Shown here: positions 9,088 to 18,524 of the stretch, in pieces
How positions within the stretch are numbered: position 1 is the stretch's first letter
Layout: each line of letters starts with the position of its first letter
Assembly (NCBI GenBank): GCA_018646865.1
Contig: JABGTW010000012.1
Span: forward strand, 1 to 33,797
Length of the DNA: 33,797 nt
Direction of reading: 5' to 3'
DNA from: Cryomorphaceae bacterium
GTDB lineage: Bacteria; Bacteroidota; Bacteroidia; Flavobacteriales; Flavobacteriaceae
Notes under the pieces: generated by a model
Seen by the model: the letters and a program-made list of their open reading frames with translations, nothing else
Databases searched by the model: none
What the model was told of the DNA's origin: nothing
Program-made: the position numbers and the translations under genes

Positions 9088-9130
9088 GTCTTTTTCATAT
9101 ATTAGAACTAAACTACTATATGAAAAAGAC
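9088..9130 (+). promoter_or_regulatory. hairpin enclosing the metalloprotease start codon
   Basis: GTCTTTTTCATAT at 9088-9100 is an exact inverted copy of ATATGAAAAAGAC at 9118-9130, with a 17-base loop. The right arm contains the ATG at 9120 and the next codons of the zinc metalloprotease. In the mRNA this would form a 13-bp stem that hides the start codon. It could regulate translation; it lacks the GC-rich stem and T-run of a terminator. This is a reading of the sequence only. Confidence 0.45.
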
Positions 9131-11447
9131 CCTACTAATATTTGTTTCTATTTTTATTTCATTCTCTTTAAACAGTCAAAAGAAAAATATTGATTCTTTG
9201 ACTAAGAAGATGACTATTTCCAAAGGGATAATTAATTCATTTACTGATAATAATAAATTATTTTTTGAGATCCCCACTGATCTTTTAAATAAAGAAATAT
9301 TAGTTGTAACTAGACTTGCCCAAGTTCCATCTGGATATTCTCCTTATATAAATGCTGGATCTAAAACTTCAGAACAAGTAATAAGTTTTTTTAAAAAAAA
9401 TAATCGAGTAGATATAAAGCAACTATCTTTTAATAATATAGCAAATGAAGAAGATCCAATTAATCAAAGCGTAACTGAAAATAACTTCTCTCCAATACTT
9501 GCAAGTTTTGAAATTAAGAATGATGATGAAACTTCTTTATTAATTGATGTCTCTGATTATTTTTTAAAGGATTCTCCGGGATTTAATATTATAAACCCAA
9601 GACTAAAAGATAATTATAAAATCGGCAGTGTAGATAAAAAAAGAAGTAGTATTGATTCAGTCAAAAGTTTTCCAAAAAATATTGAAGTACTTAGCACATT
9701 AACCTTTAATACCAGTAAACCTCCTAGGGCTAATAGAACTAAAACTTTTAGCTTTCAAGTTAATCACTCATTTATTCTATTACCAGATGATAAAATGAAA
9801 ATTAGAAATTATGATCATCGAGTTGGATGGTTTACAGTTAATAAAATCGACTATAGTTCTGATGCTTTAAAATCTGACTCCTATAGATTGATACGAAGAT
9901 GGAGGCTTGAGCCAAAAGATAAAGAGGCATATCTTAGAGGGGAATTAGTTGAACCAAAAAAGCAAATAATTTATTTTCTAGACCCTGCAACTCCAAAAAA
10001 ATGGAGACCCTATTTCATTCAAGGTATTGAAGATTGGAACTCTGTATTTGAAAAAGCTGGATTTAAAAATACAATTGTTGCAAAAAATCCACCAACTAAA
10101 GAAGAAGATCCAGATTTTAGTCCTGAGGATATTAGATACTCAACAGTTAGATATGTAGCCTCTGAAACTAGAAATGCAACAGGTCCTAGTGTTTCTGATC
10201 CAAGAACAGGTGAAATATTAGAGAGTGATATTATTTGGTATCACAATCATTTAAGATCATATAGAAATCGTTATTTACTTGAAACAGGAGCTGCTAATCC
10301 ATCAGCAAGAACTTTAGATACACCCGAGAAAGAAATCGGAGAAATGATGAGAAGAGTTATCTCTCATGAAATTGGACATGCACTCGGATTGCCACATAAC
10401 ATGAAGGCAAGCAGCGCTTACCCTGTTGAATCGTTAAGGTCAGCTGAGTTTACCCAAAAAATGGGTATTGCAACTACTATAATGGATTATGCTAGATATA
10501 ATTATGTTGCCCAACCAGGAGATAAAAATATAAGATTTGTGAGACAACTTGGACCATATGACGATTATTCAATTGAGTGGGGTTACAGATATTATCCAGA
10601 TAAAACTGTTGAAGAAGAAAAAGAAATTCTATCAAAAATTGTTGATCAAAAAAGTCTTGATCCAACTTATATGTTTGGATCATCATGGGGTGACCCAAAT
10701 TCTCAAACTGAAAATATTGGCAATGATCCTGTAAAAGCAAGCAGTTACGGATTAAAAAATTTAAAAATTGTTTCTGATAATTTAATTAAATGGACTTATG
10801 AGCCTGGAAAAGACTTCAGTGATCTTGAAGAATTATACGATGAATTACTTGCAGTTTATAGAAGGTACATTTTTCATGTAATAGGTGTAATTGGAGGTGT
10901 AAATCAAACCCTTATAAATACAAATCAAGATGGTTCTTACGCTTATGTAAATGTAAATAAACATGAGCAAAAAAAAGCCCTAGACTTTCTTGATAAAGAA
11001 TTATGGGATACTCCCACTTGGCTATTAAATAAAGATATTATATCACAATTCAATAACTCTGACGGACTATATAAAATTGAGGCTATGCATGAACGTGCAT
11101 TAAATTCTTTATTATCAAACACAAGATTAAATAGAATGTTATCTTCAGATAATTCTATAAAAGGAGATGGACTTAAGTATTACGAATTATTTGATAACTT
11201 ATTTGAATCCATTTTTCAAAAGGTTAGCCCAACAGATCAAATAAAAAGAAATCTTCAAATAAGTTTTGCAAAAAAAATTAGTGAATTAATTACTGAAGAA
11301 GATTTGAAGGATGGTATTAAGTCAAAAGCTTTGTCAATGAAACAAAAAATAAATAAAATATCAGAACGAAAATCTAGATCATCCAATAATGATATAGTAA
11401 AAGATCATTTTAACTATTTAGTGTTCTTGACAAATGATGATGATTAG
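9120..11447 (+). CDS. exported zinc-dependent metalloprotease (DUF5118/DUF5117 type)
   Basis: The 775-residue protein has a signal peptide ending SLNSQ (about residue 20). A short DUF5118-like segment and a DUF5117-like beta domain (about 80-270) precede a metzincin-type catalytic domain. The zinc site reads H416-E417-x2-H420-x5-H426 in HEIGHALGLPH, followed by a Met-turn-like TTIMDYAR near residue 455. A long helical C-terminus follows. This domain order is standard for a large Bacteroidota family annotated as zinc-dependent metalloproteases; substrates are not defined. It probably acts in the periplasm or at the surface. Its stop overlaps the stop of the convergent ParB-fold gene. Its start codon is covered by a 13-bp hairpin. 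Confidence 0.9.
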   Translation: MKKTLLIFVSIFISFSLNSQKKNIDSLTKKMTISKGIINSFTDNNKLFFEIPTDLLNKEILVVTRLAQVPSGYSPYINAGSKTSEQVISFFKKNNRVDIKQLSFNNIANEEDPINQSVTENNFSPILASFEIKNDDETSLLIDVSDYFLKDSPGFNIINPRLKDNYKIGSVDKKRSSIDSVKSFPKNIEVLSTLTFNTSKPPRANRTKTFSFQVNHSFILLPDDKMKIRNYDHRVGWFTVNKIDYSSDALKSDSYRLIRRWRLEPKDKEAYLRGELVEPKKQIIYFLDPATPKKWRPYFIQGIEDWNSVFEKAGFKNTIVAKNPPTKEEDPDFSPEDIRYSTVRYVASETRNATGPSVSDPRTGEILESDIIWYHNHLRSYRNRYLLETGAANPSARTLDTPEKEIGEMMRRVISHEIGHALGLPHNMKASSAYPVESLRSAEFTQKMGIATTIMDYARYNYVAQPGDKNIRFVRQLGPYDDYSIEWGYRYYPDKTVEEEKEILSKIVDQKSLDPTYMFGSSWGDPNSQTENIGNDPVKASSYGLKNLKIVSDNLIKWTYEPGKDFSDLEELYDELLAVYRRYIFHVIGVIGGVNQTLINTNQDGSYAYVNVNKHEQKKALDFLDKELWDTPTWLLNKDIISQFNNSDGLYKIEAMHERALNSLLSNTRLNRMLSSDNSIKGDGLKYYELFDNLFESIFQKVSPTDQIKRNLQISFAKKISELITEEDLKDGIKSKALSMKQKINKISERKSRSSNNDIVKDHFNYLVFLTNDDD

Positions 11448-11890
11448 CCCTTTTGTGACTTAAATAAATAAAGTGAAGATATTAATGTAATTGGGAACCA
11501 ATCTTTATTTCTATTACAATAAATAAGATGCTTAGTGGATTTTGGCTCGTAAAGTTTATTTTGCTGTGAATTTAAAATGATTTCTTTTTTTGAAAAGCTA
11601 TCTACTATATCAGTGATTATTTTATCAGAAAAATAATTTATTAATGTAACCGGAATCTTACTATATCCAAGTTCTTTTAGTGCAGTATATCGATGATGAC
11701 CATCAATTATCAAATTAGATTCACTACAAATTAATATAGTTGATATTATTAAATCATCATCCTTATACTTAAGGTTGTTTTTTAATATTTCTTTTTTATC
11801 CAATACCACTTTCTCATGAGGGATTAGCAAGTTGATGTCAACTTCCTCGATTCCCAAAACAATATCTTTATCTACTTTTATTGAATACAT
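11444..11890 (-). CDS. ParB-fold protein resembling SbnI/SerK free-serine kinases
   Basis: The 148-residue protein has a ParB/sulfiredoxin-like N-terminal domain with the signature D63-G-H-H-R67-Y-T-A-L. It has no helix-turn-helix or partner ParA. Its size, the early IPHE motif (H25-E26), the D-G-x-H-R motif 37 residues later, and a C-terminal PKSTKH segment (about residue 120) recall SbnI of Staphylococcus and archaeal SerK. Those enzymes phosphorylate free L-serine to O-phosphoserine using a catalytic glutamate in the equivalent position. I therefore favour a small-molecule kinase over a chromosome-partition role. This is inference from remembered motifs, not an alignment. It is divergent from the methyltransferase gene, with a palindrome between them. 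Confidence 0.6.
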   Translation of the reverse strand: MYSIKVDKDIVLGIEEVDINLLIPHEKVVLDKKEILKNNLKYKDDDLIISTILICSESNLIIDGHHRYTALKELGYSKIPVTLINYFSDKIITDIVDSFSKKEIILNSQQNKLYEPKSTKHLIYCNRNKDWFPITLISSLYLFKSQKG

Positions 11891-11916
11891 AGTTTATTTT
11901 AAATCAATGATCTTAA

Positions 11917-11932
11917 TTTACAATGTTGTAAA
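11917..11932. promoter_or_regulatory. 16-bp palindrome in a divergent intergenic region
   Basis: TTTACAATGTTGTAAA has perfect 7-bp arms (TTTACAA / TTGTAAA) around a TG centre. It lies between the ParB-fold gene and the methyltransferase gene, 27 bases from one start and 38 from the other. The position and symmetry suit a dimeric repressor site acting on one or both genes. No regulator gene is adjacent. Confidence 0.4.
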
Positions 11933-11970
11933 ATACATAATATTTAGAACAACTTTTGTACATTTAAAAT

Positions 11971-12573
11971 ATGTCGACCAAATCTCACTGGGAAAAAATT
12001 TATTCAGAAAAAAGTCCCCAAGAAGTTTCTTGGACTCAAGAAACTCCAACAACATCAATTGAATTTTTTAATGATTTTAAATTAAGTAAGATATCTCCAA
12101 TAATTGATGTAGGAGGTGGTGAGAGTAAGTTTGTTGACTATCTTCTTGAAAACGGATATCAAAATATTTCTGTTCTTGATATTTCAGAAAATGCAATTAA
12201 TAAGGCAAAAGAAAGAATTGGTAAAAAATCTGAAAATGTTGATTGGATAGTATGTGATATAAATAATTTTAAACCCAAACAAAAATATGCATTATGGCAT
12301 GATAGAGCTGTTTTTCATTTTTTGACTTCCGAGATTGAAATTAAAAGATATGTTGAAAATATTAAATTAAATACTGAGAATTTTATTGTTGGAACTTTTT
12401 CAACTTCAGGTCCAAAAAAATGTAGTGGACTAGAAATTACTCAATATGATGAAAGCCTTTTGAGTAATTTATTTGAAGGAAAAATGACAATTAAAAAAGT
12501 TAAAAATATAAATCACATTACTCCTTTTGAAACAACTCAAAATTTTATATTTTGCAGCTTCTCATCAAAATAA
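11971..12573 (+). CDS. class I SAM-dependent methyltransferase
   Basis: The 200-residue protein begins HWEKIYSEKSPQEVSW, a typical opening for small soluble methyltransferases. SAM motif I is IIDVGGGESKFVDYL (about residues 44-58), with the acidic end of the second strand at VLDIS and motif IV-like DRAVFHFL near 110. A C-terminal beta hairpin closes the fold. The substrate is not readable; related proteins are annotated as thiopurine- or trans-aconitate-methyltransferase-like. The aldo/keto reductase gene starts 14 bases downstream, suggesting one transcript. Confidence 0.85.
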   Translation: MSTKSHWEKIYSEKSPQEVSWTQETPTTSIEFFNDFKLSKISPIIDVGGGESKFVDYLLENGYQNISVLDISENAINKAKERIGKKSENVDWIVCDINNFKPKQKYALWHDRAVFHFLTSEIEIKRYVENIKLNTENFIVGTFSTSGPKKCSGLEITQYDESLLSNLFEGKMTIKKVKNINHITPFETTQNFIFCSFSSK

Positions 12574-12587
12574 ATTAATAAAAAATT

Positions 12588-13619
12588 ATGGAATACAATA
12601 AACTGCCTGGAACAGATATTGAAGTGAGTAAAATATGTCTTGGAACTATGACTTGGGGAAGACAAAATTCAGAAGCTGATGCATTTGAACAAATGGATTA
12701 TAGCCTTGATAAAGGTGTAAATTTTTTTGACACTGCAGAACTATACCCTGTTCCGGCTACCCCAGATAGATATGCAAATACAGAAAAAATTATTGGTAAT
12801 TGGATTATGTCTAGAGCTTCCAGGGATAAAATTATTTTGGCTTCAAAAATTGCTGGCCCAGGAGATTATACAGCTCATATTAGAAAGACAGGTTTTCTTG
12901 GAAATTCAATTGAGGAAGGTGTTAATGGAAGTCTGAAAAGATTAAAAACTGATTATTTAGATCTATATCAACTTCATTGGCCAGAGAGGGCGACAAATTT
13001 TTTTGGAAAAAGAGGCTTTGATTATATAAATGATGGCTGGGAAGACAACTTTAATGAAATTTTAGAAAATCTAAAAAAAATAGTCGATTCAGGAAAAGTT
13101 AGACATGTAGGACTGTCAAATGAAAATTCATGGGGCATAATGAAATATCTAGAGTATTCAAAGACAGGACTTCCAAAAATGATTACAATTCAGAATCCTT
13201 ACTCTCTTTTAAACAGATTGTTTGAAGTTGGAAGTGCTGAAATTTGCAAAAGAGAAAATGTTGGGCTTCTAGCATATTCTCCATTAGGTTTTGGAGTATT
13301 ATCTGGTAAATATAGAAATGGGAATATGCCTGAGAATAGTAGATTGAAATTATTCTCAAATCTTGCTCGTTTCAGTAATGAAAAATGTTTTGATGCAACA
13401 GAACTCTATTATAATATTGCTACTAAACATAACTTAAGTCTTGCTGAAATGTCATTAGCATTTGTCAATGATAGACCGTTTGTTACTAGTAATATAATAG
13501 GTGCAACTTCAATGGATCAACTAAAGGAAAATATAAATAGTATAAATATTAAACTGTCCAAAGAAATTATTTCTGAAATCAACTCAGTTAGTGAAAAAAT
13601 CCCAAATCCAGCTCCTTAG
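12588..13619 (+). CDS. tas: Tas-like NADP(H)-dependent aldo/keto reductase
   Basis: The 343-residue protein resembles E. coli Tas (346 residues) along its whole length: LGTMTWGRQNSEADA, AELYPVP, YLDLYQLHWPERATNFFGK and TIQNPYSLLNR all have close counterparts. The aldo/keto reductase tetrad is visible as D48, Y53, K87 and H130. It is a cytosolic TIM-barrel reductase of aldehydes or ketones; the physiological substrate of Tas is not settled. It follows the methyltransferase by 14 bases, and its stop is one base from the stop of the convergent DUF805 gene. Confidence 0.9.
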   Translation: MEYNKLPGTDIEVSKICLGTMTWGRQNSEADAFEQMDYSLDKGVNFFDTAELYPVPATPDRYANTEKIIGNWIMSRASRDKIILASKIAGPGDYTAHIRKTGFLGNSIEEGVNGSLKRLKTDYLDLYQLHWPERATNFFGKRGFDYINDGWEDNFNEILENLKKIVDSGKVRHVGLSNENSWGIMKYLEYSKTGLPKMITIQNPYSLLNRLFEVGSAEICKRENVGLLAYSPLGFGVLSGKYRNGNMPENSRLKLFSNLARFSNEKCFDATELYYNIATKHNLSLAEMSLAFVNDRPFVTSNIIGATSMDQLKENINSINIKLSKEIISEINSVSEKIPNPAP

Positions 13620-13620
13620 A

Positions 13621-13983
13621 TTATTCTAATTTTGGATCCGGACCATATAGGTTTTCGCATTGCTCTCCTTCTCTAACAAATAGTATAATTAACCAAATTG
13701 GTCCAACTATTGGTAGTATTACTATAAGATACATCCATCCACTTTTTCCGACGTCATGAAGCCTTCTAATTGCTACTGCAATTGACGGAATTAGAACCGC
13801 TAGTCCATATCCAATATAAATAGGACCATAACCTATTGCAAATGCTGTTCCTAGAATATTATCCAGATAAAATGATATAATGGAAATAATTGAATTAATT
13901 AATACAAACATCCAATATTCTTTTCTTCTAGCCCTTCCATTAAAATCAAAATAAGAATTGATTACTTTTAAATACCATTCCAT
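13621..13983 (-). CDS. DUF805 membrane protein
   Basis: This 120-residue protein matches DUF805 (YhaH type): WYLKVINSYFDFNGRARRKEYW at the start, the IRRLHDVGKSGW motif near residue 73, and three to four hydrophobic helices. These small inner-membrane proteins are widespread and their function is unknown. A -7 match lies just upstream on the minus strand. It is convergent with the Tas-like gene and divergent from the tri-domain fusion gene across 72 bases. Confidence 0.9.
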   Translation of the reverse strand: MEWYLKVINSYFDFNGRARRKEYWMFVLINSIISIISFYLDNILGTAFAIGYGPIYIGYGLAVLIPSIAVAIRRLHDVGKSGWMYLIVILPIVGPIWLIILFVREGEQCENLYGPDPKLE

Positions 13984-13995
13984 TTTTTTAATTTA

Positions 13996-14003
13996 CAAAC
14001 ATA
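13996..14003 (-). promoter_or_regulatory. candidate -7 element for the DUF805 gene
   Basis: The minus strand reads TATGTTTG, a full match to TAnnTTTG. It is 12 bases before the start codon at 13983, which would leave a very short leader. There is no -33 TTTG at normal spacing, so this is tentative. Confidence 0.35.
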
Positions 14004-14055
14004 AAGGGTAATTACAAAATTTAGTGTTTACAGCATGTTTCAATAAATCAATATA

Positions 14056-17000
14056 ATGAGCTTAGAAAGATCCAAAATATCAATAAAAGAGATACTGAAA
14101 ATTCTTGAACTAAACTTTGATGTTAAAGGTTCAATTAAAGAACTTGTTGGTGAAGTAGACTATAATTTTAAAGTTGAATCTAAATGTGGTAAAAATTACT
14201 TACTTAAAATTTCAGGACCTAATTTTGAATCTGATTATATAGATTTTCAAATTAATCTATTAGAATATTTAAATAAAAATTGTGAAATTGAAATAACTAA
14301 AAGTGAACTAACAATTGAAAGAAGTAGGTCTTGTATTGTAAAAGATGGTTTAGGGAGAGATAGGTGTGTTAGACTTTTATCATGGGTTGAAGGAAGGCTC
14401 TGGAGTTCAGTAAATCCAATAAATAAATCTTTAAGAAAGGAGTTAGGGTATAAAGCTGCTATACTCTCAAATTCTCTGATTAATTTTAAACATTCTTTTT
14501 CCAAAAGAGAAATAGAGTGGGATATTTCTAATTCATTATGGGTTGAGGATCACCTAGATAAATTTGATACTGATCAGAAAAAAATTCTTAAAACGTTTAT
14601 AATAGATTTTAAAAAAAATCTACCTCTTTACAATGATTTAACAAAGTCAATTATTCATAATGACATTAATGATAATAATATTATTGTTTCAAATGACTTA
14701 TTAAATCCATCCGTTAAATCAATTATCGATTTTGGTGACTCTGTTTACACTCAAACTATAAATGACTTAGCAGTTACGTGTTCGTATGGAATTATGAATG
14801 TAAATGATCCCCTCGCTGCATGTTGCGAAATAATTAGCGGATATAACAACATCTCCAGTATAACTGATAATGAGCTAAAATTATTATATAATTTGATAGC
14901 TATGCGGCTTGTGATATCTGTTACAAAATCTTTAATCAATAGATTTAAAGAGCCTGATAATAAATATCTATTAGTAAGTGAAAAACCCGCATGGGAATTA
15001 CTTAAAAAATGGGTTGAAGTTGATTCTGAATTTGCATACTACTCCTATAGAAAAGCTTGTGATCTAAATGCTCATCCTGAACAAAACAACTTTTATAAAT
15101 GGGCACTAGAAAATCGATTTTCAGTTACTGATTTATTCTCATCTATTAAAAAAAACAAGTTATATAAAATTGATCTTAGCGTAGGTAGTAAATGGATTGG
15201 AGGAAGAAATGAAATTGAAGATTTAGAATTATTTCAATATAAAATTGAAAAGCTTCAAAAAAAATATCCTGATAAAATCATTACTGGAGGCTACCTTGAA
15301 CCACGATCAATTTATTCTTCTAATTCATATGAAAAGATTGGAAACTATGGAGATGAAAGCAGAACTATACATTTGGGGTTAGATTTTTGGCTTCCTCCTG
15401 GCACTAAAGTAAATTCAATGTTTGATGGAGAAATTGTTGTAGCAGTTAATGATAAAGGTCATAAAGAATACGGAGGACTTTTAATTCTCAAACATAATAT
15501 TCAAGATTTAGAATTTTATACTCTTTATGGACATAATACTGTTGAAAGTGTACTAAAAAATAAAGTGGGAAGTAAAGTTAAAAAAGGAGATGTAATTGCA
15601 GAAATTGGTAATTATCCAGAGAATGGAAATTGGGCACCTCATCTACATTTTCAAATTATATTATCAATGCTTAATTATAAAATAGATTATCCTGGAGTAT
15701 GTTATTTTAATCAAATGGAAATCTGGAAAGATTTATGTCCTGACCCAAATCTGCTTTTTAAATCAATCGATCTAGACAATGATAAACATGAATCTGATGA
15801 AGAGCTTATAAAATACAGACATAAGAATCTTGGTAAAAGTTTAAAATTACATTATGATAAACCAATTCATATAGTTCGAGGTGAGGGAGTATATTTGATT
15901 GACTACTATGGTCGCAAATATCTTGATACAGTTAATAATGTAGCACATGTTGGGCATGAAAATGAATCTGTTGTAAGTGAGGGGCAAAATCAAATGTCAA
16001 TTCTAAATACTAACTCAAGATATTTACACAAGAATATAAATGATTTTACTAAGGAATTACTAAAAACTCTTCCCAAGGAACTAAGTATCGTTCACTTTGT
16101 AAACTCTGGAAGTGAAGCAAACGAATTAGCTGTTAGAATGATGAAATCTCATACAGGGGAAAATGATATTATAGTTTCAGAGCATGGATATCATGGAAAC
16201 ACAAATATTTGTGTTGATATTTCATCTTATAAATTTGATGGTAAAGGAGGAAATGGTGCTCCCGAACATACACATGTTATTCCTATGCCAAGTAAATTTA
16301 ATGGAAAGTATCAAGGAGAAAATAGTGTTGATGATTATGTTGGTGAAATAGAGAAGTGTATTGAAAATATAAAAACAAAAAAAAGAAAATTGGGTGGGTT
16401 TATAATTGAACCCATCATAAGCTGTGGTGGCCAAGTTGAATTACCTAAAGGGTTTCTAAAAAAATCATATGAGATAATTAGAAAAAATGGAGGTATTTGC
16501 ATTTCAGATGAGGTACAAGTTGGTTGTGGTAGATTAGGTAAATCGTTTTGGGGGTTTCAGCTTCATGATGTAGTTCCTGATATTATTACAATTGGCAAAC
16601 CTCTTGGAAATGGACATCCTATAGGAGCTGTGGTGTGTACTAAAGAGATAGCAGAAAGCTTTGCCAATGGAATGGAGTTCTTTAATACGTTTGGTGGTAA
16701 TCCAGTTTCATGTTCAATTGCAACTCAAGTTTTAAAGGTAGTAGAGAATCAGAATCTGCAAGAGAATGCTAAGATAGTTGGAGAATATTTTAAAAAAGAA
16801 CTTAAAAAATTAACGAATGAGTTTGATTTAATTGGTGATGTTCGAGGTCAAGGATTATTTCTTGGGATTGAGTTAATTGATCAAAAAATGAATTCACTTC
16901 AAAAGAAAACTAAATATATAATCAATCGCCTTAAAAAATTTGGTATACTATCCAATCTAGATGGTCCAAAAAATAATGTTATAAAAATCAAACCACCTTT

Positions 17001-17079
17001 AACATTTCATAAAGATAATTGTGACAAGTTTATTTTTTACATTCGTAAAATACTTAAGGAAGATTATCTAAATAAATAA
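14056..17079 (+). CDS. amino-alcohol kinase / M23 peptidase / class III aminotransferase-type phospho-lyase fusion
   Basis: One 1007-residue chain holds three domains. Residues 1-360 form an APH/choline-kinase-like kinase with the catalytic loop H201-N-D203-x4-N208 and the metal motif D225-F-G-D. Residues 405-570 form an M23 (LytM-like) peptidase with H439-x-G-x-D443 and H529-x-H531, all zinc and catalytic positions kept. Residues 580-1007 form a class III PLP enzyme with [20 protein letters not shown] (D818) and the PLP lysine K848 in [10 protein letters not shown]. The last domain closely resembles human ETNPPL and PHYKPL, which eliminate ammonia and phosphate from phosphoethanolamine or 5-phosphohydroxylysine. 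The kinase resembles hydroxylysine kinase. There is no signal peptide, so the M23 domain is in the cytosol. The M20 gene starts 2 bases downstream. The exact substrate is unknown. Confidence 0.85.
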   Translation: MSLERSKISIKEILKILELNFDVKGSIKELVGEVDYNFKVESKCGKNYLLKISGPNFESDYIDFQINLLEYLNKNCEIEITKSELTIERSRSCIVKDGLGRDRCVRLLSWVEGRLWSSVNPINKSLRKELGYKAAILSNSLINFKHSFSKREIEWDISNSLWVEDHLDKFDTDQKKILKTFIIDFKKNLPLYNDLTKSIIHNDINDNNIIVSNDLLNPSVKSIIDFGDSVYTQTINDLAVTCSYGIMNVNDPLAACCEIISGYNNISSITDNELKLLYNLIAMRLVISVTKSLINRFKEPDNKYLLVSEKPAWELLKKWVEVDSEFAYYSYRKACDLNAHPEQNNFYKWALENRFSVTDLFSSIKKNKLYKIDLSVGSKWIGGRNEIEDLELFQYKIEKLQKKYPDKIITGGYLEPRSIYSSNSYEKIGNYGDESRTIHLGLDFWLPPGTKVNSMFDGEIVVAVNDKGHKEYGGLLILKHNIQDLEFYTLYGHNTVESVLKNKVGSKVKKGDVIAEIGNYPENGNWAPHLHFQIILSMLNYKIDYPGVCYFNQMEIWKDLCPDPNLLFKSIDLDNDKHESDEELIKYRHKNLGKSLKLHYDKPIHIVRGEGVYLIDYYGRKYLDTVNNVAHVGHENESVVSEGQNQMSILNTNSRYLHKNINDFTKELLKTLPKELSIVHFVNSGSEANELAVRMMKSHTGENDIIVSEHGYHGNTNICVDISSYKFDGKGGNGAPEHTHVIPMPSKFNGKYQGENSVDDYVGEIEKCIENIKTKKRKLGGFIIEPIISCGGQVELPKGFLKKSYEIIRKNGGICISDEVQVGCGRLGKSFWGFQLHDVVPDIITIGKPLGNGHPIGAVVCTKEIAESFANGMEFFNTFGGNPVSCSIATQVLKVVENQNLQENAKIVGEYFKKELKKLTNEFDLIGDVRGQGLFLGIELIDQKMNSLQKKTKYIINRLKKFGILSNLDGPKNNVIKIKPPLTFHKDNCDKFIFYIRKILKEDYLNK

Positions 17080-17081
17080 TT

Positions 17082-18524
17082 ATGAAAAAGATACTAAAAT
17101 ACACTAGTCTTGTATTAATACTATTCTTGTGTGTTATTCTTTTCAACACTTTAACCCTTAAATCTGATAAGTTTTTAGTAGAGGAGGTAGATAAGGTTGA
17201 AGTTCCTGATGGAGCTATAGATAGATTTACTGGTGCATTAAAATTTAAAACTATTTCTTCTGGGAATACAAAAGAAAATTACGATGATGAGTTTTACAAA
17301 CTACATGATTATCTAGAAACAAGTTTTCCTTTAGTCTACTCATCATTAAAAAAGCAAACTTTTAATCAAAGTCTTTTATTCAAGTGGGAAGGTGAAAATG
17401 AAGAATTAAATCCAATAATGTTAATGTCACACTTAGATGTAGTTCCAGTTGATCAAACTACACTAAATGATTGGGAAGCTCCACCCTTTTCTGGTATAGT
17501 CAAGGATGGTATTATCTTCGGAAGAGGAACTCTTGATGATAAAGTCTCAGTTTTAGGAATCCTGGAAGCTGTAGAAAATCTAATAAATAACGGTTTTAAT
17601 CCAAAGAGAACAATCTACCTTGCTTTTGGTCACGATGAAGAGATTGGAGGAAACAATGGTGCTGGTGTTATCTCTAATTATTTAGAAAAAAAAGGCGTTG
17701 AACTCGAATTTGTATTGGATGAAGGTGGTTTTATTTCGGAAGGTTTAATTCCAGGAGTTGATAAACCTGTAGCTATGATTAATGTTGCAGAAAAAGGATA
17801 TGTATCCTATGAGCTAACTATTAAAACTAAAGGTGGTCACTCTTCTCAACCACCAAGAAATAATACAATTGGATCTCTTGCCACAGCAATAACAAAACTT
17901 GAATCAAATCAGTTTAAGTTAAAAATGACCCCTTTAATTAAAACTCAAATTAATATTTTAGGAGCTGAAATGTCTTTTTTGGGTAAGATGTTCTTTGCTA
18001 ACTCTTGGTTATTTAAAAACTTTCTTCTAGAGGGGTTTAATGCAAAGACTTCAATTGCACCTACGATAATTTCAGGTGGTATTAAAGATAATGTCATTCC
18101 AACAACTGCATCGGTAATTATCAATTTTAGAATTATGACTGGTGATGATTCTAATAAAATTAAACAACACATAATAAAAACAATAGATGATGAAAGAATA
18201 TCAGTTAAAGAAATAAATCCTGCCAATCTTCCATCTCCAGTATCTGACTATAATTCTGATTCATTTAAATTAATACAGAAAACAATATCACAAATTTTTC
18301 CAAAAGTAATTGTAACCCCTGGTTTAATAGGTGGTGGTACTGATACTAAGCATTATGAAAAGATATCAAAAAATGCTTACAGATTTTATCCAATGAGAGC
18401 AAACAGTGAAAACATAAGTGGTGTTCATGGGATAAATGAAAGAATAAGTATTTCAAATTATAAAGAAATAGTACAGTTTGTATATCAATTTTTGATAAAC
18501 CAAAATAATAATGACAATGAATAA
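17082..18524 (+). CDS. membrane-anchored M20 peptidase (PM20D1/carboxypeptidase S-like)
   Basis: The 480-residue protein has one N-terminal transmembrane anchor (about residues 7-25). The M20 di-zinc site is complete: H117-x-D119 in SHLDVVP, D152 in GRGTLDDK, E186-E187 in HDEEIGG, D213-E214 and H424 in GGTDTKHY. The lid-domain histidine is H253 in GGHSSQPP. Length and motifs match the PM20D1 / carboxypeptidase S group, which hydrolyses N-acyl amino acids or small peptides. The anchor orientation suggests the catalytic part is periplasmic. It starts 2 bases after the fusion gene and overlaps the SOUL gene by 14 bases, so all three are very likely one operon. Confidence 0.88.
   Translation: MKKILKYTSLVLILFLCVILFNTLTLKSDKFLVEEVDKVEVPDGAIDRFTGALKFKTISSGNTKENYDDEFYKLHDYLETSFPLVYSSLKKQTFNQSLLFKWEGENEELNPIMLMSHLDVVPVDQTTLNDWEAPPFSGIVKDGIIFGRGTLDDKVSVLGILEAVENLINNGFNPKRTIYLAFGHDEEIGGNNGAGVISNYLEKKGVELEFVLDEGGFISEGLIPGVDKPVAMINVAEKGYVSYELTIKTKGGHSSQPPRNNTIGSLATAITKLESNQFKLKMTPLIKTQINILGAEMSFLGKMFFANSWLFKNFLLEGFNAKTSIAPTIISGGIKDNVIPTTASVIINFRIMTGDDSNKIKQHIIKTIDDERISVKEINPANLPSPVSDYNSDSFKLIQKTISQIFPKVIVTPGLIGGGTDTKHYEKISKNAYRFYPMRANSENISGVHGINERISISNYKEIVQFVYQFLINQNNNDNE

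Noticed and set aside
11444-11890. Chromosome or plasmid partition protein ParB
   Set aside because: Only the small ParB-fold domain is present, with no helix-turn-helix region, no ParA gene and no parS-like repeats nearby. Length and motifs fit SbnI/SerK better.
11832-12062. Plus-strand frame spanning the divergent gap into the methyltransferase
   Set aside because: It overlaps two well-supported genes in other frames and has no recognisable domain.
16222-16434. Minus-strand hydrophobic frame inside the fusion gene
   Set aside because: It is antisense to the conserved aminotransferase domain; hydrophobic content arises from AT-rich codons.
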